This document shows, piece by piece, positions 15,897 to 25,293 of a stretch of 64,000 bases of DNA. Source of the DNA: Selenomonadaceae bacterium. Lineage in GTDB: Bacteria; Bacillota; Negativicutes; Selenomonadales; Selenomonadaceae. Position 1 is the first letter of the stretch. Every line of letters starts with the position of its first letter. A program made the translations under genes and the position numbers. Location of the stretch: NCBI GenBank assembly GCA_017527075.1, contig JAFXQM010000013.1:1-64000 (forward strand). Direction: 5' to 3'. The notes under the pieces are model-generated. The model was not told the DNA's origin, ran no database searches, and saw nothing but the letters and a program-made list of their open reading frames with translations.

Positions 15897-18284
15897 ATGG
15901 CGACCAAAGAAAACACCAAAAACGGCGTGGTTGTCTCGGGCGGCGGCAAAGCAGATGTGCTGAGCAATTACGGCGACAAGGTGACAATCAGCGCGGACAA
16001 GGGCAACGATGATGTCAGCAACTACGGCGGCGACAACGTCTCAATCAACGCGGGCGCAGGCAATGACTCCGTAAGCAACTGGGGCGACAAAGTGACAATC
16101 CTCGGCGGCAGCGGCAACGACTCCATCAACAACTATGGCAACAAGGTGACTGTCACGAGCGGCGCAGGCAATGACCGCATTTACAACGAAGGCACGGATG
16201 TTACCTTCAGGTACGACGGCGGCAACGACATAATCGAAGGCTTCAACGAGACGAGCACGCTCAAAATCGCTTCGGGCACGCTCAACACCGTCCTCACCAC
16301 GAACGGCTACAGCTACTACTTGACGATCGGCGACAACAGGATTATTCTGTTGGGCGGCGCAAAAGTCGACAAGCTTAACCTCGTCGACGCCAAAGGCAAG
16401 GCGATTAAGTACAAAGTCGATAAAAAAATCGTCGGGACAAAGAGTGACAATTACTTCACGAACTATTTGGACTCCGCGACAATCAGCGCGGGCAACGGCG
16501 ACGATAATATTCGGAATTACGGCTCGGAAGTTTCAATAGTCGGCGGCAACGGCAATGATTCTATCCATATCGAACAGGGCGACAACGTTATAGTCAAAGC
16601 GGGCGCGGGTGACGATTACATTTACAACGACAGCTCGAATGCCACAATCGACGGCGGAGCAGGCAACAATTATATTTACAACTACGGCGGCAAAAATATT
16701 TTATTCCGGCACAGCGGCGGCGATGACACAATCGGCGGCTTCAGCGAGTACAGCACTCTTCAAATCATGTCGGGCAAGCTCAATCCTGTCGTCACGTCCA
16801 ACGGAAAGAGCTACTTCGTGACTGTCGGGAAAAATACCATAAAATTATACGTCAATAGTTCTTATCGCCCAAAAAAAATTAATATCGTCGACGCCAAAGG
16901 CAAGGCCATTCCGTTCCAAGTCAAAGCAAGAGTAATCGGCACACGAGTCAAAGACCGCTTGTACAACTACGTGGACAATTCCACAGTCCTCGCTGGAGCG
17001 GGCAACGATTACATTTCCAACTACGGCAACAACGTCTCGATTTATAGCGGCGCGGGCAATAATTCAATCGTCAACAGCGGCGGCTCCGTGACAATCACGT
17101 CGGGCGCGTCCAAAGATACCATTGAAAACAGAGGCGACTCCGTGACAATCGCGGCGGGTGCGGGCAACGATTCTATTTACAACAGAGGCGACTCCGTGGC
17201 AATTTCGGCGGGCGCGGGAAACGACTCCATTTACAATTACGACGGCGACAACGTATCAATCAATGCGGGCGCGGGAAACGACTCCATTTACAATTATTAC
17301 GACGGCGACAACGTATCAATCAATGCCGGCGCGGGTGACGATTCAATTTCTTTGGGCAGCTATTCGGAAAATAATTTGGTCGTTTACAAGACGGGCGACG
17401 GCGACGATATCGTTGAGGGCTTCAGCGTTAATGATTCAATAAAAATTATCGGCACGACCAAGTTCAGCGGAACCGTCAATGAAAACGACGTCGTCCTGAC
17501 CATAGGCGCGGGCACAATCACGCTGAAGGGTGCCGCCGAGAAAAAAATTACCTTCCTCAATTCAAATGACGAACTTCTCGCCGAAAATGTTTACTTGGAA
17601 GACGGCAGCGTCGTCAATACTTCCGTCACGCTCGAAGCAGACGTTACTTCCTTTGACATGAGCTCCTACACGACAAAGGTCGACGCCTCAAAAACTTCGG
17701 CGGGCGTTCGGATTTACAGCTCAAGAAGCTATCGCGGTGATAATTTAATGATTTTGGGCGGCGCGGGCAACGACACGCTCGAAGGTCGTAACGGCTCGGA
17801 TTCACTCAGCGGCGGCGCAGGAAATGATTCACTCAACGGCGGAAGTGGCAACGACTTCCTCGACGGCGGCTCAGGCAGCGATACCCTTGATGGCGGATAT
17901 GGTGAAGATTCACTTTACGGCGGGGCAGGTGCAGATTCACTTTATGGCGGATATGGCACCGACACGCTCTGGGGCGGGGCAGGAAACGATACGCTGACCG
18001 GCGGCAGCAGTTACGACGTTTTCGTTTACAAGCCGAACGAAGGCACCGACACAATTACCGACTACTATTATTACAGCGATTCCGGTTGCGACATGCTTCA
18101 AATCCTCAAGGCTGACGGCACAGAGGGCGGCACGTTCACCGATTCAAACTTCAGCGACAACAAACTCACGTTGACGATTGACGGCGGCGGCTCGGTCGTC
18201 TTCCAAAACGTCAACGCGAGCGGCAAATTTAACATCAACGGCACGACTTATCAAATCAACGGCACGAAGTTAGTTAGGAGTTAG
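15897..18284 (+). CDS. RTX-like calcium-binding repeat protein (2)
   Basis: A 795-residue paralogue of the protein at 1847-5503. It has the same 18-20-residue G-N-D/N-x-G repeats and three copies of the 75-residue module (about residues 101-175, 267-345, 493-565). Unlike its paralogue it also has nine canonical RTX nonapeptides (GG-x-G-x-D-x-L-x) at about 620-700, then the shared C-terminal domain of about 95 residues. No signal peptide is seen, so type I secretion is likely. The start ATG has AGGAGGT 7 nt upstream. The last codons and the stop (L-V-R-S-stop) are made by the TTAGGAG repeat that follows, so the original 3' end may have been altered. Confidence 0.88.
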   Translation: MATKENTKNGVVVSGGGKADVLSNYGDKVTISADKGNDDVSNYGGDNVSINAGAGNDSVSNWGDKVTILGGSGNDSINNYGNKVTVTSGAGNDRIYNEGTDVTFRYDGGNDIIEGFNETSTLKIASGTLNTVLTTNGYSYYLTIGDNRIILLGGAKVDKLNLVDAKGKAIKYKVDKKIVGTKSDNYFTNYLDSATISAGNGDDNIRNYGSEVSIVGGNGNDSIHIEQGDNVIVKAGAGDDYIYNDSSNATIDGGAGNNYIYNYGGKNILFRHSGGDDTIGGFSEYSTLQIMSGKLNPVVTSNGKSYFVTVGKNTIKLYVNSSYRPKKINIVDAKGKAIPFQVKARVIGTRVKDRLYNYVDNSTVLAGAGNDYISNYGNNVSIYSGAGNNSIVNSGGSVTITSGASKDTIENRGDSVTIAAGAGNDSIYNRGDSVAISAGAGNDSIYNYDGDNVSINAGAGNDSIYNYYDGDNVSINAGAGDDSISLGSYSENNLVVYKTGDGDDIVEGFSVNDSIKIIGTTKFSGTVNENDVVLTIGAGTITLKGAAEKKITFLNSNDELLAENVYLEDGSVVNTSVTLEADVTSFDMSSYTTKVDASKTSAGVRIYSSRSYRGDNLMILGGAGNDTLEGRNGSDSLSGGAGNDSLNGGSGNDFLDGGSGSDTLDGGYGEDSLYGGAGADSLYGGYGTDTLWGGAGNDTLTGGSSYDVFVYKPNEGTDTITDYYYYSDSGCDMLQILKADGTEGGTFTDSNFSDNKLTLTIDGGGSVVFQNVNASGKFNINGTTYQINGTKLVRS

Positions 18285-18304
18285 GAGTTAGGAGTTAGGA
18301 GTTG
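18268..18304 (+). repeat. Tandem TTAGGAG heptamers overlapping the RTX gene 2 stop
   Basis: About four tandem TTAGGAG units start inside the last codons of the RTX gene, provide its TAG stop and continue to the terminator. Confidence 0.85.
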
Positions 18305-18317
18305 GAAAAAATTTTTT

Positions 18318-18347
18318 CCCGTCGAAAAACTCGGCGGGATTTTTTTA
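18318..18347 (+). terminator. Rho-independent terminator after RTX gene 2
   Basis: CCCGTCGA/TCGGCGGG stem with ATTTTTTT, the same as the terminator of RTX gene 1. Confidence 0.85.
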
Positions 18348-18370
18348 TTGTGGCGTCGTATGCAAAGGTG

Positions 18371-18398
18371 TTGACATAAATTTTTTGAGCGTTATCAT
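18371..18398 (+). promoter_or_regulatory. Promoter of ald
   Basis: Perfect TTGACA (18371-18376), 16-nt spacer, TATCAT (18393-18398), 40 nt before the start codon. Confidence 0.6.
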
Positions 18399-18438
18399 TT
18401 ACGTAAAGCATTTTTGAGTTTGACAGGAGGTACCCAAC

Positions 18439-19560
18439 ATGATTATCGGCGTGGCGAAGGAGATTAAGAACAACGAAAACCGCGTGGGCTTGACGCCGGC
18501 GGGAGCAGATGCGCTCGTCAAGGCGGGGCACAAAGTTTTCGTCGAACAGGGCGCGGGCGTCGGCTCGGGCTTCGACGACGGAGATTACTCGGCGGTCGGC
18601 GCGGAAATTATCGCGGACAAGAAAAAAATTTTCGACGACGCTCAGATGATTATCAAGGTCAAAGAGCCGCTCGAACCCGAATACGAACTCTTCCACGCGG
18701 GACAAATTCTTTTCACGTACTTGCACCTGGCGCCCGAACCCGAACTGACCAAAGCTCTGCTCGACAAAAAAGTCACGGGCATTGCTTATGAAACAGTCGT
18801 CGGGCGGGACGGAAAAAGTTTGCCTTTGCTCGCACCGATGAGTGAAATTGCAGGGCGCATGTCGATTCAGCTCGGCGCGCAGTTCCTCGAAAGCCAATAC
18901 GGCGGACGCGGCGTGCTGCTCGGCGGAGTGAGCGGCGTGGCGTCGGGTCAAGTCGTCATAATCGGCGGCGGTGTCGTCGGCACGAACGCTGCCAAGATTG
19001 CTCTCGGCATGCACGCGCGTGTCACGATTATCGACCTGTCGATTGAACGCCTCCGTTACCTCGACGATATTTTCGGCGGAAAAGTTTGCACCGTCATGAG
19101 CAACGCTTACAACATCGCCGAATGGACTGCGCGGGCGGATTTGCTCGTGGGCGCGGTGCTTGTGCCGGGCGCGAAGACTCCTCAGCTCGTCACGGAAGAA
19201 ATGGTCAAGAACATGAAGAAGGGCTCGGTCATCGTCGACGTTGCCATCGACCAGGGCGGCTCGATTGCCACCTGCGACCACGTCACCACGCACTCCGACC
19301 CGACGTTCGTCAAGCACGGCGTGATTCATTATTCCGTCGCGAACATCCCCGGCGCGGTCTCCAGAACGTCAACGCTCGCGCTCACCAATGCCACGTTGCC
19401 TTACGCCCTGAGAATCGCGGGCAAAGGTTGGAAGGCTGCCTGCCAAGAGGACGCGGGGCTCGCCAAGGGTCTCAACACGATTGACGGCAACCTCACCAAC
19501 AAAGCCGTCGCCGAAGCTCTCGGACGTGAATTCGTCGATTACTCAAAATTTCTCGCGTAA
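18439..19560 (+). CDS. ald: Alanine dehydrogenase
   Basis: NAD-dependent alanine dehydrogenase interconverts L-alanine and pyruvate plus ammonia in the cytosol. The 373-residue length is typical. Seen: the N-terminal [17 protein letters not shown] motif, a lysine-bearing IKVKEP strand near residue 75, Rossmann [10 protein letters not shown] near 176-185 and a C-terminal [19 protein letters not shown] block. RBS AGGAGG precedes the ATG. It has its own promoter and a downstream bidirectional terminator, so it is monocistronic and may feed alanine into fermentation or nitrogen balance. Confidence 0.97.
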   Translation: MIIGVAKEIKNNENRVGLTPAGADALVKAGHKVFVEQGAGVGSGFDDGDYSAVGAEIIADKKKIFDDAQMIIKVKEPLEPEYELFHAGQILFTYLHLAPEPELTKALLDKKVTGIAYETVVGRDGKSLPLLAPMSEIAGRMSIQLGAQFLESQYGGRGVLLGGVSGVASGQVVIIGGGVVGTNAAKIALGMHARVTIIDLSIERLRYLDDIFGGKVCTVMSNAYNIAEWTARADLLVGAVLVPGAKTPQLVTEEMVKNMKKGSVIVDVAIDQGGSIATCDHVTTHSDPTFVKHGVIHYSVANIPGAVSRTSTLALTNATLPYALRIAGKGWKAACQEDAGLAKGLNTIDGNLTNKAVAEALGREFVDYSKFLA

Positions 19561-19602
19561 TTAACGGGGGCGACACTTCCCCCGATATCCTCGATAGTCC
19601 CA

Positions 19603-19645
19603 TAAAAAAAAATCAGCAGTTCCGTTTGTGGAGCCGCTGATTTTT
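19603..19645. terminator. Bidirectional terminator between ald and gph
   Basis: AATCAGC/GCTGATT stem with a T run on both strands. It ends ald from the left and the phosphatase gene from the right. Confidence 0.8.
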
Positions 19646-19662
19646 CTTTTGAACTTTGCACT

Positions 19663-20316
19663 TCAGCCGAAATTAATTCGCTCAAGAATTTCTCGCGGGT
19701 GGTCGACGATAATTTGCGCGCCGCCGGCGATAAGCTCACTGCGCGGACGAAAACCCCACGTCACCCCCACGGCAAGGAAGCCCGCGTTGTGCGCCGTGTT
19801 CATGTCAACCGCCGTGTCCCCGAAGTATGCAACGTCTTCGGGCGCGACGGAAAATTTTTCGGCACAAGCCAGAGCACGCGTCGGGTCGGGTTTGCGCGGG
19901 CGATTCGGTTCGTCGCCGCTCACGTATGGAAATTTTATCGGCGCAAGAATTTTTTCCGCAATCTCCACCGCCGCAAAGTGCTGCTTGTTCGTGCAAATGC
20001 CCAGCGGAATTTTTTTCGCCGACAACGCCGTCAACAACTCCATAATCCCGTCGTAAGGCTTAACTTTGTTCGTGCAGTTGCGGGCGTAACAGCCGTTGTA
20101 ATATTCCAAAGCCTCGTCGATGAAGTTGCAGTCGGCGGGCAAACTTCTGAGCATTAATTTGCGCGCGCCGTTCCCGACGAAGCGTCTGACCTCGTCGAGT
20201 GTGCGCGGCGGCAAATTGTAATGCGCGAGCATTTCGTTGACGCTGTCGTGCAAATCTTCCAGCGTGTCGACCAACGTCCCGTCCATATCAAAAATCGCGG
20301 CTCTGTAAATTTTCAT
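19663..20316 (-). CDS. gph: HAD hydrolase, phosphoglycolate phosphatase-like
   Basis: A 217-residue HAD phosphatase of the Gph type. Motif I is DMDGTLVDT (residues 10-18), a small alpha-helical cap follows, motif II is GICTNK, the conserved Lys is in RKPDP near 142, and motif IV is YFGDTAVDM near 164-172. The family dephosphorylates 2-phosphoglycolate, a by-product of DNA repair, but members vary and substrate is not certain. It lies 12 nt downstream of the serpin gene on the same strand and may be co-transcribed with it. Confidence 0.87.
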   Translation of the reverse strand: MKIYRAAIFDMDGTLVDTLEDLHDSVNEMLAHYNLPPRTLDEVRRFVGNGARKLMLRSLPADCNFIDEALEYYNGCYARNCTNKVKPYDGIMELLTALSAKKIPLGICTNKQHFAAVEIAEKILAPIKFPYVSGDEPNRPRKPDPTRALACAEKFSVAPEDVAYFGDTAVDMNTAHNAGFLAVGVTWGFRPRSELIAGGAQIIVDHPREILERINFG

Positions 20317-20328
20317 TCCGATTCCTCC

Positions 20329-21537
20329 TCACAACCGATTGACTGCGCCCGCGAACAAAATCACGCCCGATTCAACGTCGCGAATCACGAACACGAACGG
20401 GCGATTTGCGATAAAGTAAACTCTCTGCGGCGGCTCAAAATTCGGAGCGGCAGTCGCGACCATGACGACCTCGGTGACTGCGGCGGCCTCGGTGCCCTGC
20501 TCGTCGACCTTGACCTTGGCGCGGTGTTGCACGTTGCCAATCTTCAGCGGCGTGTCCTTGACGATATTAAAAAATTCCGCGGCGGCCGTGAAAGATTTTT
20601 TCAGCCCCATTGCCTTGAAATTTTCGACGAGATTATTTTCAATGTCCGATTCAAATTTCGGAAGGCGCACGACGACTTCTCCGCTGAAAACGGAACAGTT
20701 GCTCAAGCAATCCAAAAAATTTTCGCGGTACTCAAAAGTCTCGGCGTTCCAAGCGTCGGCAACGTTCAAAGCAACGTCGTCCGTCGGCAAAATCAAATAA
20801 AGCGCGGCGTTCGAGGTGTACGGCAACTCAATGCCCTTGAATTTTTCGTCGGCGAAGTAAGCGATTTTATTTTTGAAAACGTTGTTCATCATGAGGGCGG
20901 GCGCGCACGAGCCGTCGAGGTTGGTGAAGCTGTCCTCCAAGGTGTTCGCGGACTTGAACGGAATTTTCCACGCGCCCTTGAAGTAAACGACGTTGAGCAA
21001 ATCGGTCAGCGTGGCACTCGTCGCGATTGATTTGTAATCGGGGATGAAGCCGTCAGTTTTGTCCGAGACCCAACGCGAAATTTTTTTTAAGTCGCCGTCG
21101 CTGAAATTTGATTTGCGCACGTCGGATTTGTAAACGTCAGCCACGACGCCTTGGAAATTTTTGTCGAGCCCGCGAGTGAAAATTTTTTCGTTGACGAGCA
21201 GAAGATTGAACTCGCCGAAAATATTTTCCCCGCGATAATTTTTTTCTGCCGCCGCCGAAAATTTTTTGTGCGCGGCGTTCAGTTCGTCGAGGCTGTCGAC
21301 CTCCAGCGCATTCAAAATTTCTTTGCGGGTGTCGCCGCTTGCGCCGTTCGCCAAAATGCTCAGCGCGCAGTGAATTCCGTACGGCGAATAAAAAATATTT
21401 TCCTTGCGTTCGAGTGTCGCGAAATATTTCCAACAGAATTGATTGACGCTCCCCGAAAGATTTTGAGGCTCTGCACCCGCGCAGCCGACGCCCGACAAAA
21501 TCATCAACAACATCACCGCCGCCAAAAATTTTTTCAT
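20329..21537 (-). CDS. Secreted serpin (serine protease inhibitor)
   Basis: A 402-residue member of the serpin family, exported by a signal peptide (KKFLAAVMLLMILSGVGC); the Cys at its end makes a lipoprotein possible but the lipobox is not ideal. Family features: NIFYSPYGIHCALSILANGA, the breach/shutter segment NVVYFKGAWKIPF and the C-terminal NRPFVFVIRD. The reactive-loop hinge EQGTEAAAVT has the small residues needed for loop insertion, so it is predicted to be inhibitory; the expected P1-P1' is Thr-Ala, which suggests elastase- or subtilisin-like targets. ATG 21537 with GGAG upstream is preferred over the GTG at 21546. It may protect the cell from host or competitor proteases. Confidence 0.92.
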   Translation of the reverse strand: MKKFLAAVMLLMILSGVGCAGAEPQNLSGSVNQFCWKYFATLERKENIFYSPYGIHCALSILANGASGDTRKEILNALEVDSLDELNAAHKKFSAAAEKNYRGENIFGEFNLLLVNEKIFTRGLDKNFQGVVADVYKSDVRKSNFSDGDLKKISRWVSDKTDGFIPDYKSIATSATLTDLLNVVYFKGAWKIPFKSANTLEDSFTNLDGSCAPALMMNNVFKNKIAYFADEKFKGIELPYTSNAALYLILPTDDVALNVADAWNAETFEYRENFLDCLSNCSVFSGEVVVRLPKFESDIENNLVENFKAMGLKKSFTAAAEFFNIVKDTPLKIGNVQHRAKVKVDEQGTEAAAVTEVVMVATAAPNFEPPQRVYFIANRPFVFVIRDVESGVILFAGAVNRL

Positions 21538-21549
21538 GGCACTCACTCC

Positions 21550-21586
21550 AAAAAAAAGCCGCCCGAAATTTTTAATCGAGCGGCTG
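21550..21586 (-). terminator. Terminator after pgi
   Basis: On the minus strand AGCCGC pairs with GCGGCT, followed by eight T. It separates the pgm-pgi unit from the serpin gene. Confidence 0.8.
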
Positions 21587-21609
21587 AAATTTATTTCACG
21601 GGAAAAATT

Positions 21610-23082
21610 TTACGCGTGGGATTTGGCTTTGAGCTCTTGGAGCTTCGGACCCATGATTCTCTTGTAAGCTTCGACGCCGGGCTGATTGAACGCGTCGACG
21701 TTGAGCAATTCGCCTTCGTAAGCGACGGACATGGCCAGCAGATACATAATCTCGCCGAGGTGATATTCGTTGACTTCGGGCAGGGTGAAGCAGGCGTTGA
21801 AACGTTTGTTGGACTTGAGGGCGTCGGCGTTCGACTGGCGGGCAACTTCGAGGGCGTCGCCCATGGTCACGCCGGAAATGTCCGCGAGCTTTTTGACGTT
21901 CGGGAAGACGTTCGGGATAACCAAATCGTTCGCCCACTTTTCAACCTTGATGAACTGAACGACTTTATCGAGCGTGCCTTCCTGGTGTTGCTGCGTCTGC
22001 GAGTGCATGTCCGTCGTGCCGACAGCGACCAGCGGCGTGCGTCCTTCGCAAACTTCCTTGCCCTCTTTATCGAACTGTTTGCCGAGCGATTCGGCGAGGA
22101 GCTGAATGTACCATTCGGACAGCGACTTGAGGTAATCGCCGTAAGGCATCATGACTTCGATATTGCGCCCGTATTTTTTGTAAGCGATAACTTTCAGCGC
22201 GGCGTTGAGCATGGCGGGGTTCTGCCAGATGTCGTCGTTTTGGCAGGCCTTGTCCATGTCGCGTGCGCCTTCGAGGAATTTTTCAATGTCCATGCCGATG
22301 ACAGCCGCGGTGGAAAGACCGACTTCGCAGAAAACGGTGAAGCGTCCGCCGACGCCGTCGGGCACCGCGAAGCATTCCCAGCCGTTGTCGACAGCGATTT
22401 GCTTGAGGAGGGTTTTCTTCTCCATGTTCGGGTCGGTGACTGCGACGCATTCAACTTCAATCGTGTCAACTTTTTTAAGCGCGTCGAGGATGACCATAAA
22501 GTTGCTCATGGTGTCGAGCGTGCCGCCGCTCTTGCTCATGCACATAAGCATGACTTTGAACTTGCCGCCGCCGTGAGTTTGTTTGTTGGCCGCCATTGCC
22601 TTCAGGTGGTTGATGATGTCGCCCGTCCTGCGCGGGTCGATATTCTGTCCGCTGAAATAAACTTTGGGCAAACCCTTGCGCTGTTCGGGCGTCCAGGTGT
22701 TCCAAAATTCGCCGCAGAAAACGTCGAAGAGGACTTTGTTGCCGAGGAAGGAGCCGCCGATACCGAGCGAGACAACCGCGTCGACGTTGTTGCGGATTTT
22801 TTCGGTGAAGGCGTGCAGGCGTTTGATTGAGGCGGGCGAGTTCAGATTGAGCTTGCCGTTTTCCTCGGTGATGTAGGGGAGCTTGGAGAAGTAAACTTTT
22901 TCGGGCGCGCCGTCCTTGCTGAGGTGAGCCTTGATAAAGCCGGTGTCGCGCATGACTTTCATCGCCGCGTGGGCTTTGGCGAGCGCGTCTTTGCATTCGT
23001 CGATGTCGGCTGCCGTGACTTTGCCTTCGCCGAACAGATTATCATAATCGAAGCTGAAACCCGATTTCAAAGTGAGAGCCAT
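21610..23082 (-). CDS. pgi: Glucose-6-phosphate isomerase
   Basis: Interconverts glucose-6-phosphate and fructose-6-phosphate in glycolysis and gluconeogenesis. The 490-residue protein has GIGGSFLGN near residue 110, the phosphate-binding SKSGGTLDT near 194-202, a GGRFTVF segment, and the catalytic region TDMHSQTQQHQEG with the active His. RBS GGAG precedes the ATG. It follows pgm by 36 nt, so the two enzymes, with manB upstream, form a hexose-phosphate unit ended by the terminator at 21550-21586. Confidence 0.96.
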   Translation of the reverse strand: MALTLKSGFSFDYDNLFGEGKVTAADIDECKDALAKAHAAMKVMRDTGFIKAHLSKDGAPEKVYFSKLPYITEENGKLNLNSPASIKRLHAFTEKIRNNVDAVVSLGIGGSFLGNKVLFDVFCGEFWNTWTPEQRKGLPKVYFSGQNIDPRRTGDIINHLKAMAANKQTHGGGKFKVMLMCMSKSGGTLDTMSNFMVILDALKKVDTIEVECVAVTDPNMEKKTLLKQIAVDNGWECFAVPDGVGGRFTVFCEVGLSTAAVIGMDIEKFLEGARDMDKACQNDDIWQNPAMLNAALKVIAYKKYGRNIEVMMPYGDYLKSLSEWYIQLLAESLGKQFDKEGKEVCEGRTPLVAVGTTDMHSQTQQHQEGTLDKVVQFIKVEKWANDLVIPNVFPNVKKLADISGVTMGDALEVARQSNADALKSNKRFNACFTLPEVNEYHLGEIMYLLAMSVAYEGELLNVDAFNQPGVEAYKRIMGPKLQELKAKSHA

Positions 23083-23118
23083 TAAAATTTCTCCTTTCGC
23101 ATGTGAGCGAACTTTTGA

Positions 23119-24732
23119 TTAGACGACGGAAGCGACGATTTCCTGAGCCTCTTTTTGGATTTGAGCAAGGTGGTCTGCGCTGACAAAACTTTCCGCGTAA
23201 ACTTTGCACATATCTTCGGTGCCGCTCGGACGCGCCGCGAACCAGCCCTTGTCCGTGACAACTTTCAAGCCGCCGATAGACGCGCCGTTGCCGGGAGCCT
23301 TGGTGAACTTGCCCGTAATTTTTGCGCCCGCCAGTGTGTCGGCTTTGAGGTTTTCGGGAGCCAGCTTGCCCAACGCCGCTTTCTGGTCGGGCGTGGCGGG
23401 GGTGTCTTTGCGCGCGTAGAAGAATTCGCCAAATTTGTCGGTGAGTTCCTTGTGGTGCTCGGAAGGATTCTTGCCGGTCTTGGCGGTGATTTCCACTGCC
23501 AGCAAGTCCATGATGATTCCGTCTTTGTCGGTCGTCCAAACGCTTGCGTCTTTGCAAAGGAAGGACGCGCCCGCAGATTCTTCGCCGCCGAAGCCCATGG
23601 AGCCGTCGAACAAGCCGTCAACGAACCATTTAAAGCCGACGGGCACTTCGCAGAGTTTGCGCCCGATGTCCGCCGCGACTTTATCAATCAACGAACTTGA
23701 AACCAAAGTTTTGCCGACCATGGCGTCTTTGCTCCAGCCGTCGCGGTGCGTGAACAGATAGCGAATCGCCACTGCCAGATAATGATTCGGATTCATCAAG
23801 CCCTGCGGCGTGACAATGCCGTGGCGGTCGTAGTCGGTGTCGTTGCCGAATGCAATATCGTATTTGTCCTTGAGCGCGATAAGATTTGCCATGGCGAACG
23901 GCGAGGAGCAGTCCATGCGGATTTTGCCGTCGTGGTCGGGCGGCATGAAGCTGAACGTGTAATCGATATTGGGATTGACCACTTCGATAGGATTTTTAAT
24001 CTTGTAAACTTCGTTAATCAAATCCCAGTAGAAAATGCCGCTGCCGCCGAGCGGGTCTGCGCCGACTTTCAAGCCCGAATTAATAACCGCGTCCATATCG
24101 ATAACTCTGCCGAGAGCCTCGACGTAGGGGCGCATGTAATCCATGAAGTGGACGTTATCCATCTTTACGGCTTTTTCGAATGGGACGCGCTTAACAACTT
24201 TGTCGACGCCCTGCGCAATAATTTCGTTGGCGCGGTTCTGGATAATCTTTGTGGTCTCAGCGGAGGCGGGACCGCCCGTGGTCGGGTCGTATTTGATGCC
24301 GCCGTCGGTCGGAGGATTGTGGCTGGGCGTGATGACGATACCGTCGGCTTGCTTTGCCTCTTTGCGCTCGTAGTTGTGCGCCAGGATAATGCGGCTGACA
24401 ACGGGCGTGGGCACGGGTTTGAAATCTTCCTGCAAGATGATGTCGACGCCGTTGGCCGCGAGGACTTCGACGCAGGAGCGCAGTGCCGGCTCGCTGAGCG
24501 CGTGGGTGTCCGCGCCGATATAAAGCGGGCCTTGGAGCTTTTCGGCGGTGCGATATTCGTAGACCGCCTGCGCGATAGCCAAGATGTGTTGCTCGTTGAA
24601 GCTGTGGAGCTTGGAGCTGCCGCGATGTCCGCTGGTGCCGAACGCCACGCCCTGAGTTTTATTCTCGGGGTCGGGTGTAAGCGTGTAGTAATCGCTGATT
24701 AGCGACGGAAGGTTGACAACGGTTTTGCTCAT
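23119..24732 (-). CDS. pgm: Phosphoglucomutase (alpha-D-glucose phosphate specific)
   Basis: Interconverts glucose-1-phosphate and glucose-6-phosphate, linking glycolysis to UDP-glucose and glycogen. The 537-residue protein resembles E. coli Pgm: the opening [11 protein letters not shown], phosphoserine loop [12 protein letters not shown] near residue 140, metal loop DTDYDRHG near 305, sugar loop GGEESAG near 388 and the C-terminal phosphate site [16 protein letters not shown] lies before the ATG. It is the third gene of the minus-strand unit. Confidence 0.96.
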   Translation of the reverse strand: MSKTVVNLPSLISDYYTLTPDPENKTQGVAFGTSGHRGSSKLHSFNEQHILAIAQAVYEYRTAEKLQGPLYIGADTHALSEPALRSCVEVLAANGVDIILQEDFKPVPTPVVSRIILAHNYERKEAKQADGIVITPSHNPPTDGGIKYDPTTGGPASAETTKIIQNRANEIIAQGVDKVVKRVPFEKAVKMDNVHFMDYMRPYVEALGRVIDMDAVINSGLKVGADPLGGSGIFYWDLINEVYKIKNPIEVVNPNIDYTFSFMPPDHDGKIRMDCSSPFAMANLIALKDKYDIAFGNDTDYDRHGIVTPQGLMNPNHYLAVAIRYLFTHRDGWSKDAMVGKTLVSSSLIDKVAADIGRKLCEVPVGFKWFVDGLFDGSMGFGGEESAGASFLCKDASVWTTDKDGIIMDLLAVEITAKTGKNPSEHHKELTDKFGEFFYARKDTPATPDQKAALGKLAPENLKADTLAGAKITGKFTKAPGNGASIGGLKVVTDKGWFAARPSGTEDMCKVYAESFVSADHLAQIQKEAQEIVASVV

Positions 24733-24744
24733 AGAAAATCCCCC

Positions 24745-25293
24745 TTAACCAAAAAAATATCGCATGCTCATCAGAGCGAAGGTTTGCATGTTTATTTCCC
24801 GCGCAGGATTTTGCGCGAAGTTAATCATTTTTACTTTAAGATTTGGCGGCGAATCAGCGGCGGCGTTGGGTTGTCGCCCTGTGGGGGTGGTAACCCCTTT
24901 CAGGGGGGTTACCCCCACAGCCTCGGCTTTCCGCGCGCGCAAACTATTCAGCGAAATCTTTGATTGATTTGACTGTGATTCGGCATTGACTTTATCAAGC
25001 CACTTTGGGTCTGGCTGAATCAGTTCAATGCACCCGCTGACGCCCACTGAGAGCAGACCTGCTTTCGTCAAGTCATCGAAGATGTTCGAAATCGTCTGCC
25101 TGCCCAGATGAAGACGCGCTGCCAAATTTGCCCGTGATGTATACAAGACGTCGGATGAGGCAATTGCGCAGTCAGCCGCTAAACAGCAGTAAACCGCCCA
25201 ATGACCGCTCCCGAAACCTTGCCGAGCCGCTTGGAGCGCAAACCAGCGCAAATATTCAATTGTCAAAGTATCGTTATGCGCGAATGACCGCAA
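24745..25293 (-). CDS. Helix-turn-helix protein of unknown function
   Basis: A 182-residue ORF wedged between manB (20-nt overlap) and pgm (12-nt gap). Residues about 52-78 (SRANLAARLHLGRQTISNIF then DDL) read as a winged-helix or HTH domain of the type seen in plasmid replication or GntR-like regulators. The C-terminal third is low-complexity and contains a 42-bp palindrome. No ribosome site supports the TTG at 25293; a TTG at 25266 is an alternative. It might be a real regulator or a decayed insertion. I cannot name it. Confidence 0.5.
   Translation of the reverse strand: MRSFAHNDTLTIEYLRWFALQAARQGFGSGHWAVYCCLAADCAIASSDVLYTSRANLAARLHLGRQTISNIFDDLTKAGLLSVGVSGCIELIQPDPKWLDKVNAESQSNQSKISLNSLRARKAEAVGVTPLKGVTTPTGRQPNAAADSPPNLKVKMINFAQNPAREINMQTFALMSMRYFFG
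24879..24920. repeat. 42-bp palindrome inside the HTH ORF
   Basis: Arms CTGTGGGGGT...AACCCC and their complement (24879-24897 and 24903-24920) pair with one 3-nt bulge around a short loop. It is unlike the surrounding coding sequence and could be a REP-like insertion or a strong mRNA hairpin before pgm. Confidence 0.8.
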
